A DNA stretch of 64,000 nt. Origin: Alcanivorax sp. REN37. GTDB lineage: Bacteria > Pseudomonadota > Gammaproteobacteria > Pseudomonadales > Alcanivoracaceae. The stretch spans positions 1 to 64,000 of the forward strand of contig NZ_JBGCUO010000002.1 of assembly GCF_041102775.1 (NCBI RefSeq), written 5' to 3'. This document shows positions 10,445 to 20,143 of the stretch, piece after piece. Numbering within the stretch: the first letter of the stretch is position 1; each line of letters opens with the position of its first letter. Both the position numbers and the translations under genes were made by a program. The notes beneath the pieces were generated by a model, which did no database searches, was not told the origin of the DNA, and was given only the letters and a program-made list of their open reading frames with translations.

Positions 10445-11878
10445 ATGGGTGCAAAACTGAATGTCGTCGAACACAACCTCCACGAGGTGCGTATCGATGC
10501 CGCGCGGATGCTGTTCCACGTGCCCAGCTCCTCGCTGTTCGCCAGTGACGAACTGACTCAGGGCATCCTTGATGCCCTGCGCCAGAACCCGACCACCCGC
10601 GAACAGCTGGCCGCTGACCTGGGCGTGCAGTTTGCTGGGCAGGACATTGAGCAGGCGCTGCGCGACCTGCTGGCACTGGAAGTGGTCAGCGATGGTTCGC
10701 CGCTGAGTCCTGACGTACCGGCCAAACGGGTCGAGCGCACCGCGCTCGACACCGTGGTGCTGAACGTCAACACCGGCTGCAACCTGAGCTGCACCTACTG
10801 CTACAAGGAAGACCTCGATACCCCGTCTGCCGGGCGCAAGATGGAGTTCGACACTGCGGTGGCATCAGTGGAGATGCTGCTGAAGGAATCGCCGGACGCC
10901 GAACGCTACACCGTGGTGTTCTTCGGCGGCGAACCGCTCAGCAACAAAAAGCTGATCGAAAAAATGGTGGATTACTGCGAGCAGCGCTTCACCGCGCTGG
11001 GCAAAGCGTGGGACTTCATCATGACCACCAACGCTACGTTGCTGGATGAGAAAACCATCGACTACTTGGACCGGCACCGGTTCGGGTTGTCGATCAGCAT
11101 GGATGGTCCCAAGGCAATCCACGACAAGAACCGCATCACCGTGGGCGGCCAGGGCACCTACGACGTGGTGCGCCGGAAAGCAGAGATGCTGCTCCAGCGC
11201 TACCGCAGCCGGCCGATCGGTGCGCGTGTCACGCTGACCCGTGGCACCACCGATGTGGTGCGCATCTGGGACCACCTGTTCAACGAACTGGGCTTTGCCG
11301 AAGTGGGCTTTGCACCGGTGACCTCTGGGGACATCAGCAGCTTCAACCTGACCTCGGAAGAGTTGGTGGAGGTATTCGCTAATCTCAAAACGCTCGGCCA
11401 ACGCTATCTGGAAGCGGCCCTGCGCAATGAGAATATCGGCTTCTCCAACCTCCACCAGCTGATCACTGATCTGCATGAAGGGCACAAGAAATCGCTGCCC
11501 TGTGGCGCCGGCCTGAAGATGCTGGCGGTGGACCACGCAGGGGAACTCAACCTGTGCCATCGGTTCACCGGCTCCTCCTTGCCGACGTTCGGCAACGTGA
11601 CTGAAGGCACGCTGGACCGTGACGGCCTGCACGACTTCCTGTCGCAGCGGCTGGACCGTTCCAACACCGGTTGCGAGACCTGCCGGATTCGCAACCTGTG
11701 CTCTGGCGGTTGCTACCACGAAAGCTATGCCCGTTTCGGCGACCCGGCTCATCCGAGCTACCACTACTGCGAACTGATGAGGGATTGGGTGGATTTCGGC
11801 ATCGATGTGTACAGCCGCATCATCCAGCACAACCCGGAGTTCATCGACCGCTACATCACCCCGCGAAAGGTGCACTGA
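10445..11878 (+). CDS. qhpD: Radical SAM/SPASM maturase QhpD
   Basis: A 477-residue radical SAM enzyme. The 4Fe-4S motif CNLSCTYC has its cysteines at residues 112, 116 and 119. A C-terminal SPASM region has cysteines in [26 protein letters not shown] and SGGC. In this family it forms the Cys-to-Asp/Glu thioether cross-links inside the gamma subunit. The first 90 residues resemble a peptide-recognition winged-helix region. GAGG sits five bases before the ATG. It lies between qhpA and qhpC, as in characterised loci. Confidence 0.95.
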   Translation: MGAKLNVVEHNLHEVRIDAARMLFHVPSSSLFASDELTQGILDALRQNPTTREQLAADLGVQFAGQDIEQALRDLLALEVVSDGSPLSPDVPAKRVERTALDTVVLNVNTGCNLSCTYCYKEDLDTPSAGRKMEFDTAVASVEMLLKESPDAERYTVVFFGGEPLSNKKLIEKMVDYCEQRFTALGKAWDFIMTTNATLLDEKTIDYLDRHRFGLSISMDGPKAIHDKNRITVGGQGTYDVVRRKAEMLLQRYRSRPIGARVTLTRGTTDVVRIWDHLFNELGFAEVGFAPVTSGDISSFNLTSEELVEVFANLKTLGQRYLEAALRNENIGFSNLHQLITDLHEGHKKSLPCGAGLKMLAVDHAGELNLCHRFTGSSLPTFGNVTEGTLDRDGLHDFLSQRLDRSNTGCETCRIRNLCSGGCYHESYARFGDPAHPSYHYCELMRDWVDFGIDVYSRIIQHNPEFIDRYITPRKVH

Positions 11879-11879
11879 T

Positions 11880-12203
11880 ATGAAACATCTCAAACCTTTG
11901 AACAAGAAAGCACTGCGCATGGAGCAGGCCGCGCAGGAAGATCGGGTGCAGGAAGTTGTCGCCCTGAACACCATCGTTGGCTGCACCACCACCGTTGACC
12001 CAGGCTGGGAAGTGGACGCGTTCGGCAGCGTCACCGGTCTGTGCCAACCGATGGAAGCCGACCTCTACGGTTGCGCTGACCCGTGCTGGTGGCCGGCGCA
12101 GGTGCCTGACCTGATGAGCATCAACCCGGACTGGAACGCGCAGTCGATCAACTCTGATCGTGACTGGCGCACCTTGGACACGGTGTTCCCGAACGACAAG
12201 TGA
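11880..12203 (+). CDS. qhpC: QHNDH gamma subunit precursor (CTQ and thioether-bridged peptide)
   Basis: A 107-residue precursor with no signal peptide. It has exactly four cysteines, at 35, 55, 65 and 69. Subtracting a 28-residue leader puts these at mature positions 7, 27, 37 and 41. The known partners fall in place: Glu16 (E44), Asp33 (D61), Asp49 (D77) and the quinone-forming Trp43 (W71). Three thioether bridges and one Cys-Trp quinone are therefore predicted, with D61 as both bridge residue and catalytic base. Leader cleavage would fall after A28. The gene starts one base after the qhpD stop, which suits immediate modification of the product by QhpD. Confidence 0.96.
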   Translation: MKHLKPLNKKALRMEQAAQEDRVQEVVALNTIVGCTTTVDPGWEVDAFGSVTGLCQPMEADLYGCADPCWWPAQVPDLMSINPDWNAQSINSDRDWRTLDTVFPNDK

Positions 12204-12224
12204 GCGCGTAACGAGGATTTGGAT

Positions 12225-13352
12225 ATGCTGAAAAATAAAAAAATCGCAGCGGTTGCGCTGACCGCGCTGCTCACTCTGGGCAGCGCCGCCGCCACCGCCG
12301 CAGATACATCTGCCCGCAAGTTGATCCGCGGCCACGAATACCTGGCCATCGCCAACGCGCCGAGCAACCTGACGGTGATCGACGTCAAGACCGACAAGGT
12401 GTTCAAAGAGTGTGAGATGCCGGACCGCTTTGGCCCGGGCACCATGTTCATCTCGCCGGACAAGACCCGTGCCTACGTGTTGAACAACCACTTCACCACC
12501 GTTTACGGGGTGGAGCTGGATACCTGCAAAACGGTGTTCAAGGCAGATCTGAACATCAATCCGGGTGAGCGCGTGCGCTCCATGTTCTCCTTTACCGTTA
12601 GCGCTGACGGCAAGGAAATCTACGCCGTTGCTAACCCGACCAAGGTAAACCTGGACCACTATGTGGTGCAGCAGCCGCGCCTGCAGGTGTACAGCACCGA
12701 TGCCGGCCTGGATGCCAAACCGATCCGCGTGTTCCCGGCGCCGCGCCAGCTGTACATCATGCAAGCCGCTGATGATGGCTCACTGTTCGTGGCCGGCCCG
12801 GACTTCTACAAGGTCAACGTACAGACCGGTGAGTTCACCAAGGTGCTGGACGGCCGCAGCTGGGACCGCCCGGGCTACAGCGATCCGGACGTGCTCTACT
12901 TCTGGCCCAACCAGCAGCCGAACCGTGATTTCTCCATTCTCTGGACCGCCGCCAAGTACAACGACGACAGCGAAAGCCTGGACAACGCCGAGTTCAAATA
13001 CGGTTTCTTCAACATGAACATGAAGACCGGCGAAACCGAAACCGTGGAGTTTGCCACCCTCACCGAGGTGTACTTCACCGGCCTGCGTTCCCAGCATGAC
13101 CGCAACATCATGTACGGGGTGCTCAACCGTCTGACCAAGTACGACATTGCCAAGCAGGAGCTGCTGGCGGCGCAGGAGTTGGACCACACCTACTACGCCA
13201 TCGCCCTCAGCCATGACGGCAAGAAGATCTACCTGGCCGGTACCTTCAACGATATCGGTGTGCACGATGCCGATACGCTGGCCAAAATTGCCCGCATCGA
13301 TTTGCCGGGCGGTGACATGGGTATTGCCAACCCGCAGGTGTTCATCCGCTGA
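12225..13352 (+). CDS. qhpB: Quinohemoprotein amine dehydrogenase, beta subunit
   Basis: A 375-residue secreted protein with a signal peptide (lysine-rich start, hydrophobic run, cleavage near TAA at about residue 27). The rest shows short beta-propeller repeats such as LTVIDVKTDKV, FISPDKTRAYVLNN and ALSHDGKKIYLAG. Its length and repeats fit the seven-bladed propeller beta subunit that packs against the gamma subunit at the active site. ACGAGG lies eight bases before the ATG. It is fourth in the operon qhpADCB. Confidence 0.93.
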   Translation: MLKNKKIAAVALTALLTLGSAAATAADTSARKLIRGHEYLAIANAPSNLTVIDVKTDKVFKECEMPDRFGPGTMFISPDKTRAYVLNNHFTTVYGVELDTCKTVFKADLNINPGERVRSMFSFTVSADGKEIYAVANPTKVNLDHYVVQQPRLQVYSTDAGLDAKPIRVFPAPRQLYIMQAADDGSLFVAGPDFYKVNVQTGEFTKVLDGRSWDRPGYSDPDVLYFWPNQQPNRDFSILWTAAKYNDDSESLDNAEFKYGFFNMNMKTGETETVEFATLTEVYFTGLRSQHDRNIMYGVLNRLTKYDIAKQELLAAQELDHTYYAIALSHDGKKIYLAGTFNDIGVHDADTLAKIARIDLPGGDMGIANPQVFIR

Positions 13353-13358
13353 TGACCC

Positions 13359-13385
13359 CCGGCACCGGGCGTTGCCCGGTGCCGG
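13359..13385 (+). terminator. Intercistronic hairpin after qhpB
   Basis: CCGGCACCGGGC, loop GTT, GCCCGGTGCCGG: a perfect 12-bp stem seven bases after the qhpB stop, with no T tract. It may stabilise the 3' end of the qhpADCB message or cause partial termination before the porin gene. Confidence 0.5.
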
Positions 13386-13432
13386 CTTGCGCCACCGAAA
13401 CGCCAAAAAAATAACAGCCAATGAGGCAAGCC

Positions 13433-14761
13433 ATGCGCAATCTGCTTAATGCCGGCGCGCGTCTGGGACTGGTGGGTGCCGCTCTGGCCACCCTGCCGGC
13501 CGCGGTCCACGCCTATACCCTTTTTGAAGAAGACCAGGACTACGTCCAGGTGGATCTGTCTGCCATCGGCGGCACCTTCCACAGTGAAAAAACCTACGCC
13601 ACTGCCGGCGGCACCCAACCGGGCTCTCTGAGCTGGCAGGAAGGCTATGCCCATTACGGCCTCAGTGCCGGCCGTGCCCTCGGCGGCAGCCTGCTGGAAG
13701 GGCGCCTGTCGGCGGTGAGTTCCGCCACTTGGGGCGACGGTGATGCCGCCGGCTTCAGTACCGGCGATGAAAGCCGCACCCGCATTGAAGATGCTTATCT
13801 GCGCTGGAGTTCCGGTGACCTGATCCCCTGGCTTGGCGACAACGGCTTGGTGGTCAGCGCCGGCCGCCAGACGCTCAGCCTCGGCGACGGTTTCCTGCTC
13901 GGCGGTGATCTGGTCAGCATGGGGCGCGGCCTCGGCCGCCACTTCGACCGTGGCGGCGCCTACTATCTGGCTGGCCGCAGTGCCTTCGATCAGACCGCCA
14001 CCATCAGCCTTGGCGGTGACCAAGGCTTCCGTGGCGACCTGATGTGGCTGAAATCCGACAACCGCTTCCAGGGGCGGCCGGAATTCGCCATCGCCAATCT
14101 TGAACACGTCAGCGATTACGGCACCGTCGGTTTCAGCTACCTGCGCGGCCTGTCGGTGAACCGCGCCGACGCCCTTGCCATGGGTGTGCAAGACCGTGAC
14201 GGCATGAACGTCTATTCGCTGCGCGCGCAGGGTAACGCGGGCGTCGAGAACCTGTTCCTGTCCGCTGAAGCGGTGTTCCAAGACACCGACAACGAGCAAG
14301 AACACGCTTGGTACGCGGAAGTGGGCTGGACCTTCGCTGACATGCCCGGCACGCCAAGCCTGAACTACCGCTACAGCCGCTTCTCGAAAGACTACGACCC
14401 GCTGTTTTACGCGTTCAGCCGGGGCTTCGGCACCTGGTTCCAGGGTGAAGTGGCCGGCAACTACGCCGGGCCGTTCAGCACCAACACCGACGTCCATCAC
14501 CTGAACCTGCTGGTGCAGGCGCATGAGAAAGTGGCGGTGGGTGTGGCGGGCTTTGCCTTCAACACGCTCGACAAGCGCCTCGGTGATATGGGCGGCCGTG
14601 AACTCGACCTGTACCTGTCCTGGGATGTGATGCAGGGCGTCACGCTGATCCCGTTGGTGGGTATCTACACCCCCGATGAGGACGTCAGCAACGGCGGGAA
14701 CCAACTCGGTGACGCCGGCACCAATCTGTACGGGCAGCTGATGCTGTCGCTGTCCTTCTGA
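13433..14761 (+). CDS. Outer-membrane beta-barrel protein of the amine operon
   Basis: A 442-residue exported protein with a signal peptide ending near VHA (about residue 27). Amphipathic strands run throughout, and it ends in the outer-membrane signature LSLSF with terminal Phe. Acidic, glycine-rich turns and the SAGRQTLSLGDGFLLGG segment recall porins of the alginate-export/OprD style, but I cannot assign a family with certainty. I chose the ATG at 13433 because GAGG lies six bases upstream; an in-frame ATG at 13421 is possible. Its place between qhpB and the acyl-CoA synthetase suggests that it admits the amine or a related substrate. Confidence 0.8.
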   Translation: MRNLLNAGARLGLVGAALATLPAAVHAYTLFEEDQDYVQVDLSAIGGTFHSEKTYATAGGTQPGSLSWQEGYAHYGLSAGRALGGSLLEGRLSAVSSATWGDGDAAGFSTGDESRTRIEDAYLRWSSGDLIPWLGDNGLVVSAGRQTLSLGDGFLLGGDLVSMGRGLGRHFDRGGAYYLAGRSAFDQTATISLGGDQGFRGDLMWLKSDNRFQGRPEFAIANLEHVSDYGTVGFSYLRGLSVNRADALAMGVQDRDGMNVYSLRAQGNAGVENLFLSAEAVFQDTDNEQEHAWYAEVGWTFADMPGTPSLNYRYSRFSKDYDPLFYAFSRGFGTWFQGEVAGNYAGPFSTNTDVHHLNLLVQAHEKVAVGVAGFAFNTLDKRLGDMGGRELDLYLSWDVMQGVTLIPLVGIYTPDEDVSNGGNQLGDAGTNLYGQLMLSLSF

Positions 14762-14799
14762 CCGTTGGCGGTGCCGGCAATCCTTCCGGTACCGCTGCA

Positions 14800-14828
14800 C
14801 AGCACGCCGGGCCTGGTCCGGCGTGCTG
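14800..14828 (+). terminator. Intercistronic hairpin between porin and acyl-CoA synthetase
   Basis: CAGCACGCCGG, loop GCCTGGT, CCGGCGTGCTG: a perfect 11-bp stem with no T run. It lies 38 bases after the porin stop and ends 16 bases before the GGAGG of the next gene, so it is more likely an RNA-stability element than a full terminator. Confidence 0.45.
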
Positions 14829-14855
14829 CCGTGAATGCCTGCTGGAGGAATAATA

Positions 14856-16517
14856 ATGACAGTCTCCAAACCGAGCGAATCCTTTGCTGTGGAGGCCTAT
14901 CAGGCCGCCTGGGACGGCTTTGACCTGGAGGCACTCAAAGCGCTGTTTGACGGTGATTTCGACGCCGGCATCAATGCCTGCATTGAGTGTTGTGACCGCT
15001 ATGCGGTGGGTGACAAAGTGGCGCTGGATTGGACCGGCGCTGACGGCCGGCGTGAGCTGTTCACGTTTGCTCAACTGAAGGCGGCCTCAGCGCAGTTCGC
15101 CAACTACCTGACCGATCTGGGTATCGGCCCTGGCGACGTAGTGGCAGGTCTGTTGCCGCGCACCCCAGAGCTGGTGGTGACCATCCTCGGCACCTGGCGC
15201 GCGGGCGCGGTGTATCAACCGCTGTTCACTGCCTTCGGCGGCAAAGCGATCGAGCATCGCCTTGGCATCAGCCGCGCGAAACTGGTGGTCACCGACCGCA
15301 TCAACCGGCCCAAGCTGGACGAGGTGACGGTGGAGCAGCCGCCGCGCATCCTGCGCGTGGCGCCGCTGGGCGAACCGGCCAACGGCTATGCCGATCCGAT
15401 TTTCCACCGCGAGCTGTCTGAGCGCAGCGACCGTTTCGAGCCGGTGCTGCGCAACGCCGATGACCTGTTCCTGCTGATGTCCACTTCCGGCACCACCGGG
15501 CTGCCCAAGGGCGTGCCGGTGCCGCTGTTCGCGTTGGCGGCGTTCCGCGCCTACATGAAGGACGCCGTGGGTCTGAATCCGGACGATACGTTCTGGAACA
15601 TCGCCGATCCGGGCTGGGCATACGGGCTGTACTACGGCATCACCGGGCCGCTCTCCATGGGCTGCACCACGCTGCTGCTGGATGCCCCGTTCACGGTGGA
15701 AAGCGCCTACAACTTCATCCGCGAGCGTGGCGTCACCAACCTTGCCGGTGCCCCCACGGCGTACCGCCTGCTGATGGCAGCCGGCCCGGAGGCAGCGGCT
15801 GCGGTGAAAGGCCATCTGCGGGTGGTGAGCAGCGCCGGTGAGCCGCTTAACGCGGAGGTGTTCCGCTGGTTCCGTGAGCACCTGGATGCGCCGATTTACG
15901 ATCATTACGGCCAGACTGAAACCGGCATGGTGGTGAACAACCACCACCGCTTGGAGCACTCGGTACGCGGCGGTTCTGCCGGTTTCGCCATGCCCGGCTA
16001 CCGGGTGGCGGTGCTGGACGAGCAGGATCAAGAGTTGCCGGCTGGCAAGCCCGGCATCCTTGCGGTGGACATCGCCAAGTCGCCGATTCTGTGGTTCACC
16101 GGCTACTGGCAGAAAGACACCCCGGCGCTGCGCAACGGCTATTACCTCACCGGTGACACCGTGATGCTGGAACAGGACGGCAGCATCAGCTTTGTTGGCC
16201 GCTCTGATGACATCATCACCTCGTCCGGCTACCGCATTGGCCCGTTCGATGTGGAAAGCGCATTGATCGAGCATCCGGCGGTGATGGAAGCGGCGGTCAT
16301 CGGCAAGCCGGACCCGGAGCGTACCGAGATCGTCAAAGCCTTTATCGTGCTCAACAAGGGTTTTGACGCCAGCGATGCGCTGTCGGAAGAGCTGGCTCAG
16401 TACGTGAAGAAGCGCATGTCGGCGCACGCCTACCCGCGCGAAATTACCTTTATGGACAGCCTGCCGAAAACGCCGTCCGGCAAAGTGCAGCGTTTTATGC
16501 TGCGCGAACAGGCCTGA
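14856..16517 (+). CDS. Acyl-CoA synthetase (AMP-forming)
   Basis: A 553-residue adenylate-forming ligase of the acetate/medium-chain acyl-CoA synthetase group. Motifs are LLMSTSGTTGLPKG (AMP loop), YDHYGQTETGM, YLTGDTVMLEQDG, GRSDDIITSSGYRIGP and the lysine motif PKTPSGKVQRFML. GGAGG lies seven bases before the ATG. As the last gene of the QHNDH operon it probably converts the acid produced by the divergent aldehyde dehydrogenase to its CoA thioester for beta-oxidation. The chain length of the acid is unknown. Confidence 0.9.
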   Translation: MTVSKPSESFAVEAYQAAWDGFDLEALKALFDGDFDAGINACIECCDRYAVGDKVALDWTGADGRRELFTFAQLKAASAQFANYLTDLGIGPGDVVAGLLPRTPELVVTILGTWRAGAVYQPLFTAFGGKAIEHRLGISRAKLVVTDRINRPKLDEVTVEQPPRILRVAPLGEPANGYADPIFHRELSERSDRFEPVLRNADDLFLLMSTSGTTGLPKGVPVPLFALAAFRAYMKDAVGLNPDDTFWNIADPGWAYGLYYGITGPLSMGCTTLLLDAPFTVESAYNFIRERGVTNLAGAPTAYRLLMAAGPEAAAAVKGHLRVVSSAGEPLNAEVFRWFREHLDAPIYDHYGQTETGMVVNNHHRLEHSVRGGSAGFAMPGYRVAVLDEQDQELPAGKPGILAVDIAKSPILWFTGYWQKDTPALRNGYYLTGDTVMLEQDGSISFVGRSDDIITSSGYRIGPFDVESALIEHPAVMEAAVIGKPDPERTEIVKAFIVLNKGFDASDALSEELAQYVKKRMSAHAYPREITFMDSLPKTPSGKVQRFMLREQA

Positions 16518-16536
16518 TGATCTGATTCGCCGGTAC

Positions 16537-16566
16537 AAAAAAGCGGGAGCATGCTCCCGCTTTTTT
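16537..16566. terminator. Bidirectional intrinsic terminator
   Basis: Six A residues, the perfect palindrome GCGGGAGCATGCTCCCGC, then six T residues. It serves both the acyl-CoA synthetase on the plus strand and metF on the minus strand, which converge here. Confidence 0.92.
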
Positions 16567-16579
16567 GTTACCGCCGTAG

Positions 16580-17410
16580 TTACAGCCCCAGGCGGTCCAG
16601 AATCGCCAGCGTTGGCGCGGCCTGATTCATGGTGTAGAAGTGCAGCCCCGGTGCACCCATGGCCAGCAGCCGTTCGCACAGCTTGGTGACCACTTCGGTG
16701 CCAAACTCTTTCACCGCTGCTTCATCGTCCTTGAGGTCGTTGAGTTTGCTCACCAGCCAGCGCGGCACATCAGCGCCGCAGCTATGGGAAAAGCGCAGCA
16801 GGTTGGCAACGTTCAGAATCGGCATGATGCCGGGGTACACCGGTGCCTCGCAGCCCTGTTTGCGCAGCGCATCCAGGTAGAAGCCATAAGCGTCGGTGTT
16901 GTAGAAATATTGGGTCAGGCCATTGTTGGCGCCGGCGTCGATCTTGCGTTTGAAGTGCGCAATATCGTCGTCAAAACTGCGCGCCTGCGGATGCATTTCT
17001 GGGTACGCCGCCACTTCCATTTCGAAATGTTCGCCGCTGTGCTCGCGCACCAGTCGCACCAGGTCGTCGGCAAAGCGCAGTTCGCTCTGGGCATAGCCCA
17101 TGCCCGAAGGCAGGTCGCCGCGCAGCACCACCAGTCGGCGTACTCCCTGATCGCGATAGTGATCCAGCAGTCCCCGCAGTTCGTCGCGGGTCTGGCCGAT
17201 GCAGCTCAGGTGTGGCGCGGTGTCCGGGTGATGCTCGCGCAGTGCGTCGATGGTACGCAAGGTATTGTCACGGGTGGATCCGCCGGCACCGTAGGTGCAG
17301 GAGAAAAACATCGGGTTGCGAGCCAAAAGCTGCTGCTGGACGCCAAGTAATTTTTGCAAACCGTCAGCGGTTTTCGGCGGGAAAAATTCAAAACTGATGC
17401 GTTGGGACAT
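16580..17410 (-). CDS. metF: Methylenetetrahydrofolate reductase
   Basis: A 276-residue enzyme of normal length that starts with the MetF signature RISFEFFPPKT and contains FSCTYGAGGSTRDNT. It reduces 5,10-methylenetetrahydrofolate to 5-methyltetrahydrofolate using FAD, supplying the methyl group for methionine. It is the last gene of the sahR-metK-ahcY-metF run, 47 bp after ahcY, and ends at the shared terminator at 16537-16566. The ATG at 17410 is preceded on the minus strand by GAGGAAGCGAG. Confidence 0.96.
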   Translation of the reverse strand: MSQRISFEFFPPKTADGLQKLLGVQQQLLARNPMFFSCTYGAGGSTRDNTLRTIDALREHHPDTAPHLSCIGQTRDELRGLLDHYRDQGVRRLVVLRGDLPSGMGYAQSELRFADDLVRLVREHSGEHFEMEVAAYPEMHPQARSFDDDIAHFKRKIDAGANNGLTQYFYNTDAYGFYLDALRKQGCEAPVYPGIMPILNVANLLRFSHSCGADVPRWLVSKLNDLKDDEAAVKEFGTEVVTKLCERLLAMGAPGLHFYTMNQAAPTLAILDRLGL

Positions 17411-17457
17411 CTCGCTTCCTCACGACAGGGCGCGGCCGGTAGGCCGCGCCGGTGGCG

Positions 17458-18825
17458 TCAGTACTTGTATTGGTCTGGCTTGAACGGGCCGTCGACGGTG
17501 ACGCCGATGTAACGCGCCTGATCGTCGGTCAAGCGCGTGATCACGCCGCCGAAGCCTTCCACCATGTAGCGCGCCACTTCTTCGTCGAGGTGCTTGGGCA
17601 GCACTTCCACGCGCAGCAGTTCCGCTTGTTCTGCGGCGCTGCGTGAGGCAAACGCCTGCTCGAACAGGTGGATCTGCGCCAGCACCTGGTTGGCGAACGA
17701 ACCGTCCATGATGCGGCTGGGGTGGCCGGTGGCGTTGCCGAGGTTGACCAGGCGGCCTTCGGACAGCAGCAGCAGGAAGTCGTTGCGGTCTTTGTTGCGC
17801 CAGATTTTGTGCACCTGCGGCTTCACCTCTTCCCACTCCCAAGTGCGGCGCAGGAAGGCGGTGTCGATTTCATTATCGAAGTGGCCGATGTTGCACACCA
17901 CCGCGCCCGGTTTCAGCGCGCGCAGCATGTGCTCGTCGCACACATTGACGTTGCCGGTGGTGGTCACCAGCAGATCGATCTGACCCAGCAGGGTGGCATC
18001 CACGCCCTCAGCGTTGCCGGTGTTATGGCCGCCACGGTAAGCGCTGACTACTTCGTAGCCGTCCATGCAGGCCTGCATGGCGCAGATCGGGTCGATCTCG
18101 GTCACCCGCACGATCATGCCTTCTTGGCGCAGCGATTGGGCCGAGCCCTTGCCCACGTCACCGTAGCCAATCACCAGCGCTTTCTTGCCGGACAGCAGGT
18201 GGTCAGTGCCGCGCTTGATGGCGTCGTTGAGCGAGTGGCGGCAACCGTATTTGTTGTCGTTCTTGCTCTTGGTGACCGAGTCGTTGACGTTGATGGCAGG
18301 CACTTTCAGGGTGCCGGCTTTGAGCATTTCGTAGAGGCGGTGCACACCGGTGGTGGTTTCTTCGGTGACGCCGTGGATGTTGGCCAGCATGTCCGGGTAG
18401 TGCTCGTGGATGTGCGCGGTCAGGTCGCCGCCGTCATCCAGAATCATGTTGGCATCCCACAGCGCGCCCTCGCCGTCGCGGCAGGTCTGTTCGATGCACC
18501 AGATGTATTCTTCCTCGGTCTCGCCTTTCCAGGCGAACACCGGCACGCCGGCGGCGGCGATGGCCGCAGCGGCGTGGTCTTGGGTGGAGAAGATGTTGCA
18601 GCTCGACCAGCGCACTTCTGCGCCCAGCGCCACCAGCGTCTCGATCAGTACCGCGGTCTGGATGGTCATGTGGATGCAGCCGATGATGCGGGCGCCCTTG
18701 AGCGGCTGGTCGGCACGGTATTTTTCGCGGATCGCCATCAACGCCGGCATTTCGGTTTCGGCGATCTGGATTTCCTTGCGGCCCCAATCAGCCAGGGTGA
18801 TGTCAGCGACTTTGTAGTCGGCCAT
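17458..18825 (-). CDS. ahcY: S-adenosylhomocysteine hydrolase
   Basis: A 455-residue enzyme that splits S-adenosylhomocysteine to adenosine and homocysteine. Diagnostic stretches are [16 protein letters not shown] (active-site Lys/Asp region), the NAD-binding loop [15 protein letters not shown] and the C-terminal KPDQYKY. I chose the ATG at 18825 because GGAG lies seven bases upstream; the longer frame to 18912 runs through a riboswitch. The 5' leader is an SAH riboswitch that can expose this same GGAG, so translation should rise when the substrate accumulates. Confidence 0.97.
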   Translation of the reverse strand: MADYKVADITLADWGRKEIQIAETEMPALMAIREKYRADQPLKGARIIGCIHMTIQTAVLIETLVALGAEVRWSSCNIFSTQDHAAAAIAAAGVPVFAWKGETEEEYIWCIEQTCRDGEGALWDANMILDDGGDLTAHIHEHYPDMLANIHGVTEETTTGVHRLYEMLKAGTLKVPAINVNDSVTKSKNDNKYGCRHSLNDAIKRGTDHLLSGKKALVIGYGDVGKGSAQSLRQEGMIVRVTEIDPICAMQACMDGYEVVSAYRGGHNTGNAEGVDATLLGQIDLLVTTTGNVNVCDEHMLRALKPGAVVCNIGHFDNEIDTAFLRRTWEWEEVKPQVHKIWRNKDRNDFLLLLSEGRLVNLGNATGHPSRIMDGSFANQVLAQIHLFEQAFASRSAAEQAELLRVEVLPKHLDEEVARYMVEGFGGVITRLTDDQARYIGVTVDGPFKPDQYKY

Positions 18826-18834
18826 GGTCAGTCT

Positions 18835-18854
18835 CCATTCGGGTGAGCGAATGG
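18835..18854 (-). promoter_or_regulatory. Ribosome-site hairpin of the ahcY riboswitch
   Basis: On the minus strand CCATTCG (18854-18848) pairs with CGAATGG (18841-18835), closing a 6-base loop. Its last two Gs are the first two bases of the ahcY GGAG. The CC that pairs with them also belongs to the riboswitch P4 helix, so the two structures compete. Confidence 0.65.
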
Positions 18855-18910
18855 GCGCCGTTGTTGATGTGCCGAGCCTCGCGGGGTGTCCGCTGCAGCG
18901 CCCCTCGGCC
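18853..18910 (-). promoter_or_regulatory. S-adenosylhomocysteine (SAH) riboswitch
   Basis: The minus strand shows the conserved core of this class: GCCGAGGGGCGCTGCAGCGG, then GAGGCTCGGC, closing with AACGGCGCCC. P1 forms from GCCGAG and CTCGGC. The pseudoknot helix P4 forms between GGGCGC (18903-18898) and GCGCCC (18858-18853). It sits directly before ahcY, its usual gene. SAH binding should favour P4 and release the ahcY ribosome-binding site. Confidence 0.9.
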
Positions 18911-18919
18911 AAAACAGGT

Positions 18920-18943
18920 GCGGGCGGCCACAGGGCCGCCCGC
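18920..18943 (-). terminator. Hairpin terminator after metK
   Basis: The minus strand reads GCGGGCGGCC, loop CTGT, GGCCGCCCGC, then ACCTGTTTT. The 10-bp stem lies seven bases after the metK stop and just before the riboswitch. The weak T run suggests partial termination, so ahcY could be read from metK or from its own promoter. Confidence 0.6.
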
Positions 18944-18950
18944 AGCGGGA

Positions 18951-20111
<1,161 letters not shown>

Positions 20112-20143
20112 GGTGCGCGGGCTCCCGACAAAGGGGGTTGAGG

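Noticed and set aside
8633-10519. 628-codon frame antisense to qhpA
   Set aside because: It is a shadow of the high-GC codon pattern. It lies opposite a haem protein with clear motifs, has His- and Val-rich nonsense composition and no family motif.
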